From positions 1-64,000 of the forward strand of contig CAVOVJ010000009.1 of NCBI GenBank assembly GCA_963699835.1: a stretch of 64,000 nt of DNA, in the 5' to 3' direction. This DNA is from BM003 sp963699835 (GTDB lineage: Bacteria; Pseudomonadota; Gammaproteobacteria; Steroidobacterales; BM003). Shown here piece by piece: positions 8,202-16,503 of this stretch. Both the position numbers and the translations under genes were made by a program. The notes beneath the pieces are model-generated. The model saw only the letters and a list, made by a program, of their open reading frames with translations, was not told the DNA's origin and made no database searches. Numbering within the stretch: the first letter of the stretch is position 1; each line of letters starts with the position of its first letter.

Positions 8202-8637
8202 AGAAACTATTTGTCGAACTACCGGCGTCCCTGCCGCGGCGCGAGCGGGGGGATTGTATCCCTGCCCAGCCATCCCTGGCTGGGCGTTCGGACCGCTGCG
8301 TTCGTCTGTTGCCGAACGGTCGGTCCTCACCCAGCTGAGCTACGGGCGCAGAAACTATTTGTCGAACTACCGGCGTCCCTGCCGCGGCGCGAGCGCGGGG
8401 GATTGTATCCCTGCCCAGCCATCCCTGGCTGGGCGTTCGGACCGCTGCGTTCGTCTTTTGACGAACGGTCGGTCCTCACCCAGCTGAGCTACGGGCGCAG
8501 AAACTTTTGTCGAACTACCGGCGTCCCTGCCGCGGCGGAGCGGGGGGATTGTATCCCTGCCCAGCCATCCCTGGCTGGGCGTTCGGACCGCTGCGTTCGT
8601 CTTTTGACGAACGCGCGGTCCTCACCCAGCTGAGCTT
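8202..8637 (-). repeat. three tandem repeats of 146-149 bp carrying the 5' part of tRNA-Arg
   Basis: Three near-identical direct repeats lie immediately upstream (minus-strand sense) of the tRNA. Each holds GCGCCCGTAGCTCAGCTG, the first 18 nt of the tRNA (at 8332-8349 and 8481-8498; only 10 nt at 8627-8636). Each also holds a perfect hairpin GCCCAGCCA/TGGCTGGGC, a second hairpin around GTTCG/CGAAC or CGTTCGTC/GACGAACG, and the same AGAAACT spacer. They arose by duplication of the tRNA 5' flank. Whether the pseudo-5' ends are transcribed is unknown. Confidence 0.9.
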
Positions 8638-8644
8638 TCAATTT

Positions 8645-9466
8645 CTAGGGATTGCCGTGTTCCACTGCGGCCAGGTCTTCGATTACCTCGATGACTTTTT
8701 CGTAGCTTTTGGTCATGCTGCCGGCAGTCTTGTACTTGCCGTTGATGGCGACGAACGGCACCGAGGTGATCTTTAACCGCTGCGCGGTCGTGGCGCCTTT
8801 TTTCAGCTTGCCTTCAACGGCGAACGAGTTGAACGTACCGCGGAATTTCTCGCGGTCCACGCCCAGCGAAGCGAAGAAGTCCTCGAGCGCGCTCTCGGTC
8901 GACAGCATGTTGCGGTTGATGTGAATCTCTTCGAACATCGGCAAATGGGTCTTGTCGAGTACGCCGAGAATCTCCGCGGTGTAGTAAGCCCGCGCATGCA
9001 GTGCCGCGACATCATTGAACATCACCGGCACCCGCTGGACCTTCACATAGCCGGGCGCGTCGGCAATATAGTTATTGATGTGCGGTTCAAAATTAAAACA
9101 GTGCGGGCACGTATACATGAAAAACTCGAGTACTTCGACTTCGCCCGGCCCCACGCTGGTTGGCTGTGCAGGTTTGACGGTCTCGTAGTCCTGACCGGCA
9201 ACGAATTTCGATTTGACGGCGGCCGCGGTCGCGGCCTGGGCCAGCACGATCTCGCTGTGGCTGCCGGTCTCGGTCGTCACCTCCTCACCGGCCTCGACCA
9301 CTTCCTCGGCCGTGACCTCGGTGGTCGGCGCAGTTTCCGCCTGCGGCGCCTGAATCTGCGGCGCACTCACCACCGGAGCCGGCTCGGGCTGCATATCACT
9401 GTCGTCTGCACTACAGGCGTATAACGGCAGCAACGCCGCCAGTGCCCAGAATTTCACCATCCTCAT
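8645..9466 (-). CDS. dsbA: DsbA-type thiol:disulfide oxidoreductase, lipoprotein
   Basis: 273 residues from the ATG at 9466, which has AAGGAG 9 nt upstream; longer in-frame starts lack this. An N-terminal lipobox (LLPLYACS) is followed by an acidic, Pro/Glu-rich linker of about 70 residues, then a DsbA-like thioredoxin fold. The active site is CPHC at about residues 120-123 (FFMYTCPHCFNFE), and the cis-proline loop reads TSVPFV. It should introduce disulfides into exported proteins. The lipid anchor and long linker are additions to standard DsbA. It follows the cytochrome c4 gene with a gap of about 20 bp, a pairing common in Gammaproteobacteria and probably an operon. Confidence 0.9.
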   Translation of the reverse strand: MRMVKFWALAALLPLYACSADDSDMQPEPAPVVSAPQIQAPQAETAPTTEVTAEEVVEAGEEVTTETGSHSEIVLAQAATAAAVKSKFVAGQDYETVKPAQPTSVGPGEVEVLEFFMYTCPHCFNFEPHINNYIADAPGYVKVQRVPVMFNDVAALHARAYYTAEILGVLDKTHLPMFEEIHINRNMLSTESALEDFFASLGVDREKFRGTFNSFAVEGKLKKGATTAQRLKITSVPFVAINGKYKTAGSMTKSYEKVIEVIEDLAAVEHGNP

Positions 9467-9488
9467 TTCGTCTTTTCTCCTTACGTCC

Positions 9489-10120
9489 TTACGGCGATTG
9501 GTAGCCGCTCGGTATTTCATCGCGCAGGCCCTGGATATAGGCGGCCACTGCGACAATCTGCTCTTCGCTCATTGCCGCTGCGACGTTGCGCATCATTTGG
9601 TTCATGTCTGTTTTGCGTTCCCCGCTCGCGTAAGCACGCAGCTGGGCGGCGATATAGGTCGCGTGCTGGCCCTGGATAGACGGATAGTCCGCGGCCGGGT
9701 TGCCGCGACCGGAAGGCCCGTGACAGGCACTGCATGCTGCGACATCGCTGGCGCGGTCGCCGCCGCGGTACAGCCGCTCGCCGAGTGCGGCCAGCTCGGG
9801 GTTGGTCGTACCGCCCTTGCCCGCCTGCGCCGCGTAGTAAGCGGCGAGATCGGCGATGTCTTCGTCGCTCAGGTTCATCGCCTGCGGCGACATTAACGCG
9901 TTCTGCCGCGCGCCGTCGCGAAACGCGGTGAGCTGCGATTGCAGATAGGAGTGATGTTGACCCGCGATACTCGGCCACTCAGGATTGACGCTGTTGCCGT
10001 CAGGCCCGTGGCAGGCGGCGCAGGTTACCGATTTGCTCTGGCCCGCTTCGACCGAGCCGGCCGCCAGCGCGGTGTGCTGACGCCCAGGATCAGTAGAAGG
10101 GAGGCGAGGATTCTGCTCAT
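9489..10120 (-). CDS. cytochrome c4 (dihaem), one frameshift in the signal region
   Basis: The ATG at 10120 begins MSRILASLLLILGVS, a signal peptide. The frame shifts near 10080 to ALAAGSVEAGQSKSVTCAAC and continues to the stop at 9489, about 210 codons in all. There are two haem c motifs, CAACH and CSACH, in two similar halves of about 95 residues, each followed by a methionine ligand region (LMSPQAMNL, MMRNVAAAM). This is the cytochrome c4 layout; such proteins carry electrons in the periplasm to terminal oxidases. It is the first gene of a likely two-gene unit with the dsbA-like gene and divergent from engB, as in Pseudomonas-type genomes. Confidence 0.85.
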
Positions 10121-10263
10121 TAGCCGAAACTCCGCTTGATGACGCTCTTGTAGTGGCGCCGGCTGCGGCGGTATTGTCCCTCCGGCGGCCGGCACGAAAG
10201 GCGAATTGTACACGACACGGACGCTGCGCCGTAACCATAAAAGATGGCTATTATCCGACCCCG

Positions 10264-10851
10264 ATGTCCCTGTATCCCGATGTCCATTTCATCAAGAGCG
10301 CGCCGCGACCGGCAGATTTTGTTGCCGACCACGGCGTCGAGGTGGCATTTGCCGGCCGCTCGAACGCCGGGAAGTCGTCGGCCCTGAATGTGCTGGTGCA
10401 GCGCCGGGCGCTGGCACGCACCAGCAAAACGCCCGGGCGCACCCAGATGATCAACTTTTTTCACCTCCGTGAAGGCGCGCGGCTGGTGGATCTTCCCGGC
10501 TATGGCTATGCCAGGGTGCCGGACAAGGTCAAGGGCCAGTGGCACGACCTGATGGGCGGCTATTTCGACGGCCGGGCGTCGTTGGCCGGGCTGTTTCTGA
10601 TCATGGACTGCCGTCACCCGATGACTCGCTTCGATGATCTGATGCTGGGGCTGGCGAACTCGGTGCATTGCCCGGTGCACGTGTTGCTGACCAAGGCGGA
10701 CAAGCTGAGTCGCGGCAAGGCCGCGAGCACGCTGCTAGGCGTTCGCAAGGAGCTGGATGGACGCGCCACCGCGCAACTGTTCTCGGCGACGAAAATGACC
10801 GGAGCCGATGAAGCTCGCGAATTTCTCGAGCAAATGCTTGATTCAGAATAA
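10264..10851 (+). CDS. engB: ribosome biogenesis GTP-binding protein EngB (YsxC/YihA)
   Basis: 195 residues from the ATG at 10264 (MSLYPDVHFIKSAP). GTPase motifs: G1 AGRSNAGKSS, G2 TPGRTQ, G3 DLPGYG, G4 TKAD, and G5-like FSATK. EngB is an essential GTPase for 50S subunit assembly in many bacteria. Its stop codon overlaps the T-tail of a predicted minus-strand small RNA. It is divergent from cytochrome c4. Confidence 0.95.
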   Translation: MSLYPDVHFIKSAPRPADFVADHGVEVAFAGRSNAGKSSALNVLVQRRALARTSKTPGRTQMINFFHLREGARLVDLPGYGYARVPDKVKGQWHDLMGGYFDGRASLAGLFLIMDCRHPMTRFDDLMLGLANSVHCPVHVLLTKADKLSRGKAASTLLGVRKELDGRATAQLFSATKMTGADEAREFLEQMLDSE

Positions 10852-10966
10852 AAAAACCCCGGTGTCCGCCTAGGGGTACGACACCGGGGCAAGCTACCCG
10901 GTTCTGGGGAATCCGGGAGCCGGCCCGCTCAGGGAGGGTAGCGGGCGAGCGACGCCAATTCGCTCC
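10850..10966 (-). ncRNA. predicted sigma-E-dependent small RNA converging on engB
   Basis: About 117 nt on the minus strand, between a sigma-E-type promoter (10972-10999) and an intrinsic terminator (stem 10857-10866/10880-10889, then seven T). Inside, GCCCGCT/AGCGGGC (10923-10946) closes a C-rich loop ACCCTCCCTG that is complementary to a Shine-Dalgarno sequence. A 5' hairpin GAGCG/CGCTC is also possible. No ORF is seen. Spot 42 of E. coli and ErsA of Pseudomonas occupy the engB-polA interval, and ErsA is driven by an AlgU promoter. The position convergent with engB is therefore suggestive, though here putA and other genes separate it from polA. Prediction only. Confidence 0.6.
10857..10889 (-). 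terminator. intrinsic terminator of the predicted small RNA
   Basis: A perfect 10-bp stem (CCCCGGTGTC/GACACCGGGG) with a 13-nt loop is followed on the minus strand by TTTTTTT. On the plus strand there is no T run after the stem, so it serves minus-strand transcription. Confidence 0.8.
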
Positions 10967-10971
10967 CAAAC

Positions 10972-10999
10972 TTAGAGTCAGTCTTGGCAGCCAAGTTCC
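10972..10999 (-). promoter_or_regulatory. sigma-E/AlgU-type promoter
   Basis: Minus strand: GGAACTT (10993-10999), 16 bp, TCTAA (10972-10976). This matches the extracytoplasmic sigma-E consensus GGAACTT-N16/17-TCTAA closely. The start of transcription would be near 10966. Confidence 0.6.
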
Positions 11000-11164
11000 G
11001 CCGGTTTTGCGCGGGGGCCGGGAGGCCACGGTTTCCGTGGCTTTGCCGGCCGGCTGCGGCAATTGCGGATTGGCGGTCCGCGGCCCGCGCCAGACAATAT
11101 CGCCCGAATATGACGGCGCTCCGCGCCCGCAACCGGGTGACGGACGCACGCAGGAGGACCCGTC

Positions 11165-14100
11165 ATGGGAACCACCGCACAAACTCTGGGCGGTACGCCC
11201 GGCGATCGTTCTCTCGAACAGGTTTTACGCGATTTCGAGCCAGTAGCCGGGGCACGCCAACCGGTCAGCGTCCAGCGTGCGCTGCATTTAGCGCGGCATC
11301 TGCAAAGCCGCGCGATGCAGTTGCAGATTCCGGCCGAAAAACGCCAGCAGCGCGAACTCGAGCGGATGATGGAGATGCCGCACGACAAGGCGACGCTGAT
11401 GCAGATGACGGATCAGGCATTGCGCGCCAAGCGCCCGCTGCGCGCGGCCGACCAGCTGATTCACCTGTTCGACGTGCAGGGCATCCCGCGCTTTTTTTCC
11501 GCGCTCGACCGGACCTTGCTGAAGGGGTTTCAGTCCTTTGGGCGTTATCTCCCGGGTGTCGCAGTGCCGGTGATGCGGGAGAAAATGCGCGACGAGACCG
11601 CGAACGTGATCCTGCCCGCCGAGCCGGACGTGTTGCTGCCGCATCTGCAGGCGCGTTCCAGCGCGGGACTCAGGATGAATGTCAACTTCCTCGGCGAAGC
11701 GCTGCTCGGCGAGAAGGCGGCCGAGGCGCGGCTGCAGACTTATCTCGAAGCGCTGCAGAAACCGGAAATCGAGTGTATCTCGGTCAAGATATCGACGATT
11801 TTCTCGCAGATTTCGTCACTCGCATGGGAGGACACGGTTGATGTTCTGAGCGACCGGATGGAGTTGCTCTATCGCGAGGCGGCGCGGATGCGTTACCGCC
11901 GGCCGGACGGTGCGGAGATTCCCAAGTTCGTCTATCTCGACATGGAGGAATATCGCGACATGGGCGTGACCGCGGCCGCTTTCATGCGCACGCTGGACCG
12001 CCCCGGTCTGGAGCAGGTCGGCGCCGGGATTGCGTTGCAGGCCTACCTGCCGGACGCGTGGCACGTTCAGCGCGAGATCAACGCCTGGGCGCGCAAGCGT
12101 GTGGCGGCCGGTGGCGCCCCGGTGACGGTCCGGCTGGTCAAGGGTGCGAACCTGGAGATGGAGAAAGTCGATGCGAGCCTGCATGGCTGGGCCCATGCGC
12201 CGTATGCGAGCAAGCTGGAGGTCGATGCGAATTACCGGCGCATGCTCCATGAGGCGATGGAGTCGGAGAATCTCACTGCGGTCAGGGTCGGACTTGCCTC
12301 GCACAACCTGTTTGAACTGGCCTACGGGCTGGTCCTCGCGTGGGAGCGCAATGCGCTCGACAAAATCCAGTTCGAGATGCTAGAGGGCATGGCGAATCAC
12401 CAGCGCCGGGCACTGAGCGAGCTTGCCGGCGACGTGCTGTTGTATGCACCCGCCACCCGGCGCGAACACTTCATCCATGCGATCGGTTACCTGGTGCGCC
12501 GCCTCGACGAGAATACCGGGCCGGATAATTTCCTCCGCCATGCGTTCAAGCTCGAGGTCGGTACCGAGCAATGGCGTGAACTCGAAACCCAGTTCCTGGC
12601 GGCCTTCGACCTCATCCCGGGCCTTAACGCGTTGCCACGGCGCCGCCAGGACCGCAACAAGCCGGTTGCGCCGGTATCCTCGCCGGAGCCGAAGCTGGGC
12701 GGATTCCGGAACGAGCCGGATACAGATTTCGCGCTGCCGCAGAACCTGCGGTGGGCGCGCGATCTGATTGCTGAATGGGAGGTGCGGACACAGGTTCCGG
12801 TGGAAATTCCGCTGGTTGTCGGCGGCGCGGAAATCCGCAGCGGACGCACCAGTAAGGACTGTGTGGATCCGTCGCGCCCCGACGTGGTCGTCGCCCGTTA
12901 CGTGGAGGCAAACCGCGACGATCTCGATACCGCGATCGCGACCGCAACCGCGGACCCGGCGGGTTGGCGCACGATGGCGCCGCGTGACCGCGCCGACCTG
13001 CTGGCAAAGGTCGCTGCCGAATTACGCCACGCCCGCGCGACTCTGATGGGCGTGGCAATGGCTGACGGCGGCAAGACGCTGCTCGAATCCGATCCGGAGG
13101 TGTCCGAGGCCGTCGATTTTGTCGATTATTATCGGCGCGCAGCGCTGTATTTCCAGACCCTGGGCCACGTTGAGGTGAAGCCGAAGGGTGTCGTCGCGGT
13201 CATTCCGCCGTGGAACTTCCCGATCGCAATTCCTTGCGGGGGTATCGCCGCGGCGCTGGCCGCGGGCAACTGCGTAATTCTCAAGCCAGCGTCGGACACC
13301 GTCTACACCGCCTACGAGCTGTGTTGTGCGTTCTGGCGCGGGGGCGTACCGCGCGAGGTATTGCAATTCATGCCATGCGCAGGCTCCGGGGTCGGCGCGC
13401 GTCTGGCCGCGCATCCGGCGGTCGACGCCGTGATCCTGACCGGTGGAACCGACACCGCGCTGAAGATGCTCGCGGCGCGACCGGACATGAACCTGCTCGC
13501 CGAGACCGGCGGCAAGGATGCGACCATCGTTACCGCGATGGCGGATCGCGATCAGGCAATAAAGAACATCCTGCATTCGGCGTTCGGCCACAGCGGGCAA
13601 AAATGCTCCGCCACCTCGTTGCTGGTGCTGGAAGCGGAGGTGTATGACGACGAGGAGTTTCGCAACACCCTGTGCGACGCGGTGCAAAGTCTCGCGGTGG
13701 GATCGGCCTGGGATCGCCGCACCCGCGTCGGGCCGTTGATTCGCCCGCCGGCGGGCGACCTCGAACGGGGCCTGAAGGAACTCGATGTGGGCGAAAGCTG
13801 GGCGGTGATGCCGAGGCGGGTCGGTGACAACCCCCGCTTGTGGTCGCCCGGCGTGAAATGGGATGTCAGTCCCGGCAGTTTCATGCACATGACCGAATTG
13901 TTCGGACCCGTGCTGGCGGTAATGAAAGCCAGCGACCTCGAGCATGCAATCGACCTCGTCAACCAGACCGGCTACGGACTGACTTCCGGGCTCGAGAGTC
14001 TCGATGATCGCGAGCAGGCGTTGTGGCAGTCGCGGATTCGCGCCGGAAACTTATATATCAACCGCCCGACGACCGGGGCGATCGTGTTGCGCCAGCCGTT

Positions 14101-14854
14101 TGGCGGCATGGGCAAGTCTGCGTTTGGACCCGGGATCAAGGCCGGCGGACCCAACTACGTGGCCCAGTTCATGGAGTTCACGGAAGCGGAAGAGGTCACC
14201 GGCACGCGCGAGTGCAGGGATAATCTTCTCGATGCGCTACTCGGCGATTTGCGCGCGGAGGCGGAGTCCTCCCGCGAAGTGACCCTGTCCGACTACGCCC
14301 GGCTCGCGGCAGCGGTGGCGAGTTACGAGGACGCGATGGACGAGGAGTTCGGGCGTGAGCACGATCACTTCCTGCTGGTCGGCCAGGACAATATTCGCCG
14401 TTATCTTGCGGTTGGCGAAGCCCACATCCGGGTTCATCCCGACGACAGCCTGTTCGAGATTTTTGCACGTGTCGCAGCGGCCCGCTGCAGCGGGTCGCGC
14501 GCTATCGTCAGCTGCGATCACGACTCCACTCATCGCGCGGTCACGCTGCTGGAAAAGATAACCGACGCCTGGGGTGGCGCTATCGAGTTTGTTTATCAAA
14601 GCGACGCGCAACTGGCGCAGGCGCTGCGCGACGGGCGGGCGCGACGGGTTCGTTATGCCGCGCCGGATCGCATACCGGAGGTGGTGTTCGATGCGGCGGC
14701 GGAACCGGGCGTGTACGTGGCGGGCGCCCCGGTGCTGGGTCAGGGCCGCATCGAGCTGTTGTGGTATCTGCTCGAACAAAGCCTGAGCAACAGTTATCAC
14801 CGCTATGGCAATCTCGGCGAACACGGTGGCGAGGGACGTGCGGCAGTCTTGTAG
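11165..14854 (+). CDS. putA: bifunctional proline dehydrogenase / glutamate semialdehyde dehydrogenase PutA
   Basis: 1229 residues; the ATG at 11165 has GGAGGA 8 nt upstream. Oxidises proline to glutamate via pyrroline-5-carboxylate. The FAD-binding proline dehydrogenase barrel spans about residues 130-440 (ISVKISTIFSQISSL, RLVKGANLEMEK, VGLASHNLFELA). The NAD-dependent aldehyde dehydrogenase spans about 540-1010 (VIPPWNFPIAIP, ETGGKDATIV, SGQKCSATS with the catalytic Cys near residue 814, ELFGPVLAV, RPTTGAIVLRQPFGGMGKS). A C-terminal domain of about 200 residues follows. There is no N-terminal ribbon-helix-helix DNA-binding domain, so unlike the E. coli protein it should not autoregulate. 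It is intact. Confidence 0.95.
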   Translation: MGTTAQTLGGTPGDRSLEQVLRDFEPVAGARQPVSVQRALHLARHLQSRAMQLQIPAEKRQQRELERMMEMPHDKATLMQMTDQALRAKRPLRAADQLIHLFDVQGIPRFFSALDRTLLKGFQSFGRYLPGVAVPVMREKMRDETANVILPAEPDVLLPHLQARSSAGLRMNVNFLGEALLGEKAAEARLQTYLEALQKPEIECISVKISTIFSQISSLAWEDTVDVLSDRMELLYREAARMRYRRPDGAEIPKFVYLDMEEYRDMGVTAAAFMRTLDRPGLEQVGAGIALQAYLPDAWHVQREINAWARKRVAAGGAPVTVRLVKGANLEMEKVDASLHGWAHAPYASKLEVDANYRRMLHEAMESENLTAVRVGLASHNLFELAYGLVLAWERNALDKIQFEMLEGMANHQRRALSELAGDVLLYAPATRREHFIHAIGYLVRRLDENTGPDNFLRHAFKLEVGTEQWRELETQFLAAFDLIPGLNALPRRRQDRNKPVAPVSSPEPKLGGFRNEPDTDFALPQNLRWARDLIAEWEVRTQVPVEIPLVVGGAEIRSGRTSKDCVDPSRPDVVVARYVEANRDDLDTAIATATADPAGWRTMAPRDRADLLAKVAAELRHARATLMGVAMADGGKTLLESDPEVSEAVDFVDYYRRAALYFQTLGHVEVKPKGVVAVIPPWNFPIAIPCGGIAAALAAGNCVILKPASDTVYTAYELCCAFWRGGVPREVLQFMPCAGSGVGARLAAHPAVDAVILTGGTDTALKMLAARPDMNLLAETGGKDATIVTAMADRDQAIKNILHSAFGHSGQKCSATSLLVLEAEVYDDEEFRNTLCDAVQSLAVGSAWDRRTRVGPLIRPPAGDLERGLKELDVGESWAVMPRRVGDNPRLWSPGVKWDVSPGSFMHMTELFGPVLAVMKASDLEHAIDLVNQTGYGLTSGLESLDDREQALWQSRIRAGNLYINRPTTGAIVLRQPFGGMGKSAFGPGIKAGGPNYVAQFMEFTEAEEVTGTRECRDNLLDALLGDLRAEAESSREVTLSDYARLAAAVASYEDAMDEEFGREHDHFLLVGQDNIRRYLAVGEAHIRVHPDDSLFEIFARVAAARCSGSRAIVSCDHDSTHRAVTLLEKITDAWGGAIEFVYQSDAQLAQALRDGRARRVRYAAPDRIPEVVFDAAAEPGVYVAGAPVLGQGRIELLWYLLEQSLSNSYHRYGNLGEHGGEGRAAVL

Positions 14855-14888
14855 GGCAAAAGCTGGCGGCAGCCGCTGACCGCGCCGA

Positions 14889-15315
14889 TCAGTCGACGTT
14901 GTGTGCGGTCAGGAACACGCCTTTGCCGAGGGCGGCGAAAAAGTCCTGGTAGGGTCGTGGGTCCTCGATCGGCTCGAGGTTGTAGTGGGCGTTTGCGCGC
15001 ACCAGCAACTGGGTTTCGCCGCGCGGCCGCACGACGATGGTCATGCGAATTTTGTAGCCCTTTAACTTGGTTCCGGTAATCGCACCGAGATCCTCATCGG
15101 CCTTGTCGATGACAAACCCGAGGTCCTGCAGCGTGGCAATAACGCTGCGCAACATCGTTGTTCTGTCCGTCGTGTCGAATGCGCGGGTCTGGTAACTGCG
15201 TAACTCGACCTGGCTGGGACCGCTCATGATATTCGTGGGGGGTTTGCTGGCACAGCCGGCGCTGAAAAATCCGGCGATCACCACGCATCCCAGCAATTTG
15301 CAGACCGGTCTTCAT
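14889..15315 (-). CDS. small lipoprotein, third of a three-gene set; start frame uncertain
   Basis: The mature region reads LLGCVVIAGFFSAGCASKPP, with a lipobox (FFSAGC), then about 110 residues (AFDTTDRTTMLRSVIATLQD, LGFVIDKADEDLGAITG, AHYNLEPIEDPRPYQDFF). It resembles the upstream gene product (LGYAIDESNVELGVLSA) and is a paralogue. The ATG at 15315 overlaps the upstream stop (ATGA) but is one base out of frame. Either a TTG at 15296 is used, or a base is missing near 15300. No function is known. Confidence 0.7.
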
Positions 15316-15854
15316 ATCTCGTTTGCCTCCAGAAAAGTCGCCTTCGACAGCTTGGCAAAAAACGCCTGGTAGATCTCCGGCTCGTCGATCGGTTCAGCCC
15401 TGGACACCTGGCCACGGTCGTTGATGATTTCGCGCTGGATCGTGATGCGCGCAACCGACGCCGCGGGATCGGCGAGGCTGCGGTTCATCACCAGGCATAC
15501 CCGGACGGTCTGCTCGGTGTCGATCGGGGTCGGGCTGCCGGTCAACGCGGAGACGATCAGCGCGGTCGCTATCTGGCCGACATCCTTCGCATCGATGCGT
15601 TTGGATGCACTCAGCACGCCGAGTTCGACGTTCGACTCGTCGATGGCATAGCCGAGGTCCTGCAACACTCCCGCGCCGGCACGGAGCAGCATCGCATCGT
15701 CGCTCGTCGCGTAATTTCGGCTCTGGATCCGGCGCTCCTGCAACGACGTCGGTGCCAGTTTGAACGCATCCTCCGGCATGCTGGCACATCCGCCGAGCGT
15801 GACTACTGCAAGGCAAAACAGTGCCGCGGCCGCGACTGTCGCTGAACGCTGCAT
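15312..15854 (-). CDS. lipoprotein of unknown function
   Basis: 180 residues from the ATG at 15854 (MQRSATVAAAALFCLAVVTL), with the lipobox LGGCAS. The mature protein includes NYATSDDAMLLRAGAGVLQD and LGYAIDESNVELGVLSASKR and ends in PIDEPEIYQAFFAKLSKATF, the same layout as its downstream neighbour. It sits 20 bp after the 15874-16317 gene and overlaps the next by four bases, so the three form an operon. Probably a periplasmic outer- or inner-membrane-anchored protein; role unknown. Confidence 0.8.
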   Translation of the reverse strand: MQRSATVAAAALFCLAVVTLGGCASMPEDAFKLAPTSLQERRIQSRNYATSDDAMLLRAGAGVLQDLGYAIDESNVELGVLSASKRIDAKDVGQIATALIVSALTGSPTPIDTEQTVRVCLVMNRSLADPAASVARITIQREIINDRGQVSRAEPIDEPEIYQAFFAKLSKATFLEANEI

Positions 15855-15873
15855 CGATTGTTTCCGGTCGCGC

Positions 15874-16317
15874 TCAGAATCGCGACGTGTGGTAGGCGAA
15901 ATCGCGCACCGCGCTGTCCTCATCGAACTTGATAATCACGGTGAGCGTGCGTTGCGTCGATGTCGTGGCGCCAGCGTTGGCGCTGTATAGGCCGACACCC
16001 CCGGCCCCGGTGCTGCCGCCGGTGCCGAGAATCAGCGCGCCAATCCCACCGGCCTTGCTCTCCGAGTAGGCGTAATCGGTCGCGATCTTGTCGTAAATCC
16101 AGACCTCGCGCCGCTCCTCGTCGGTGGAGACGATATTCGGCGAGCCCAGCACGATGGCAACCTCGGCGCCGGACATCCCGACCCGGATCTCCTTCTGTAC
16201 CGCGCCAACGGTGACCCGGTCGGTGCTTTCGTCCTGCACGGCGTCTTTGTGCCGCGCGGCCGATACACAGCCACCGAGTGCGACCGCAACGATGATCGGA
16301 ATAATGTATTTGTTCAT
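15874..16317 (-). CDS. lipoprotein with a SmpA/BamE-like segment
   Basis: 147 residues from the ATG at 16317. Signal and lipobox: MNKYIIPIIVAVALGGCVSA. The segment VQKEIRVGMSGAEVAIVLGS, then PNIVSTDEERREVWIYDK, is typical of the SmpA/OmlA (BamE-like) fold: 'G-M-S..EV...LG.P....D....E.WIY'. A glycine-rich stretch (GGIGALILGTGGSTGAGG) follows, then a beta segment. It is first in a three-lipoprotein operon. Related proteins bind peptidoglycan or the Bam complex, but which applies here is open. Confidence 0.8.
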   Translation of the reverse strand: MNKYIIPIIVAVALGGCVSAARHKDAVQDESTDRVTVGAVQKEIRVGMSGAEVAIVLGSPNIVSTDEERREVWIYDKIATDYAYSESKAGGIGALILGTGGSTGAGGVGLYSANAGATTSTQRTLTVIIKFDEDSAVRDFAYHTSRF

Positions 16318-16503
16318 GGTTCAGCCCCCCGCTGAGCGCTTGCACGGGCACGTATTAAGCGCCCGTTTTGCCGTGATTCAACTGCTATAACGCGGCAGGC
16401 GGAAAAGGGTTGATCCGGAACTGGCGGAAACCGGGGAAATGAGCCGGATCAGGCGGATCGGCTCCGATCAGTGCAGGGAATGACGAAGCGCGTGGGTGCT
16501 GCT

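Noticed and set aside
8202..8637. Repeat array as a CRISPR
   Set aside because: Units are about 147 bp with no distinct short repeat/unique spacer pattern and contain tRNA sequence.
10984..11841. 285-residue plus-strand ORF overlapping the start of putA
   Set aside because: Wrong frame of putA; covers the predicted small RNA promoter and the putA 5' end without family similarity.
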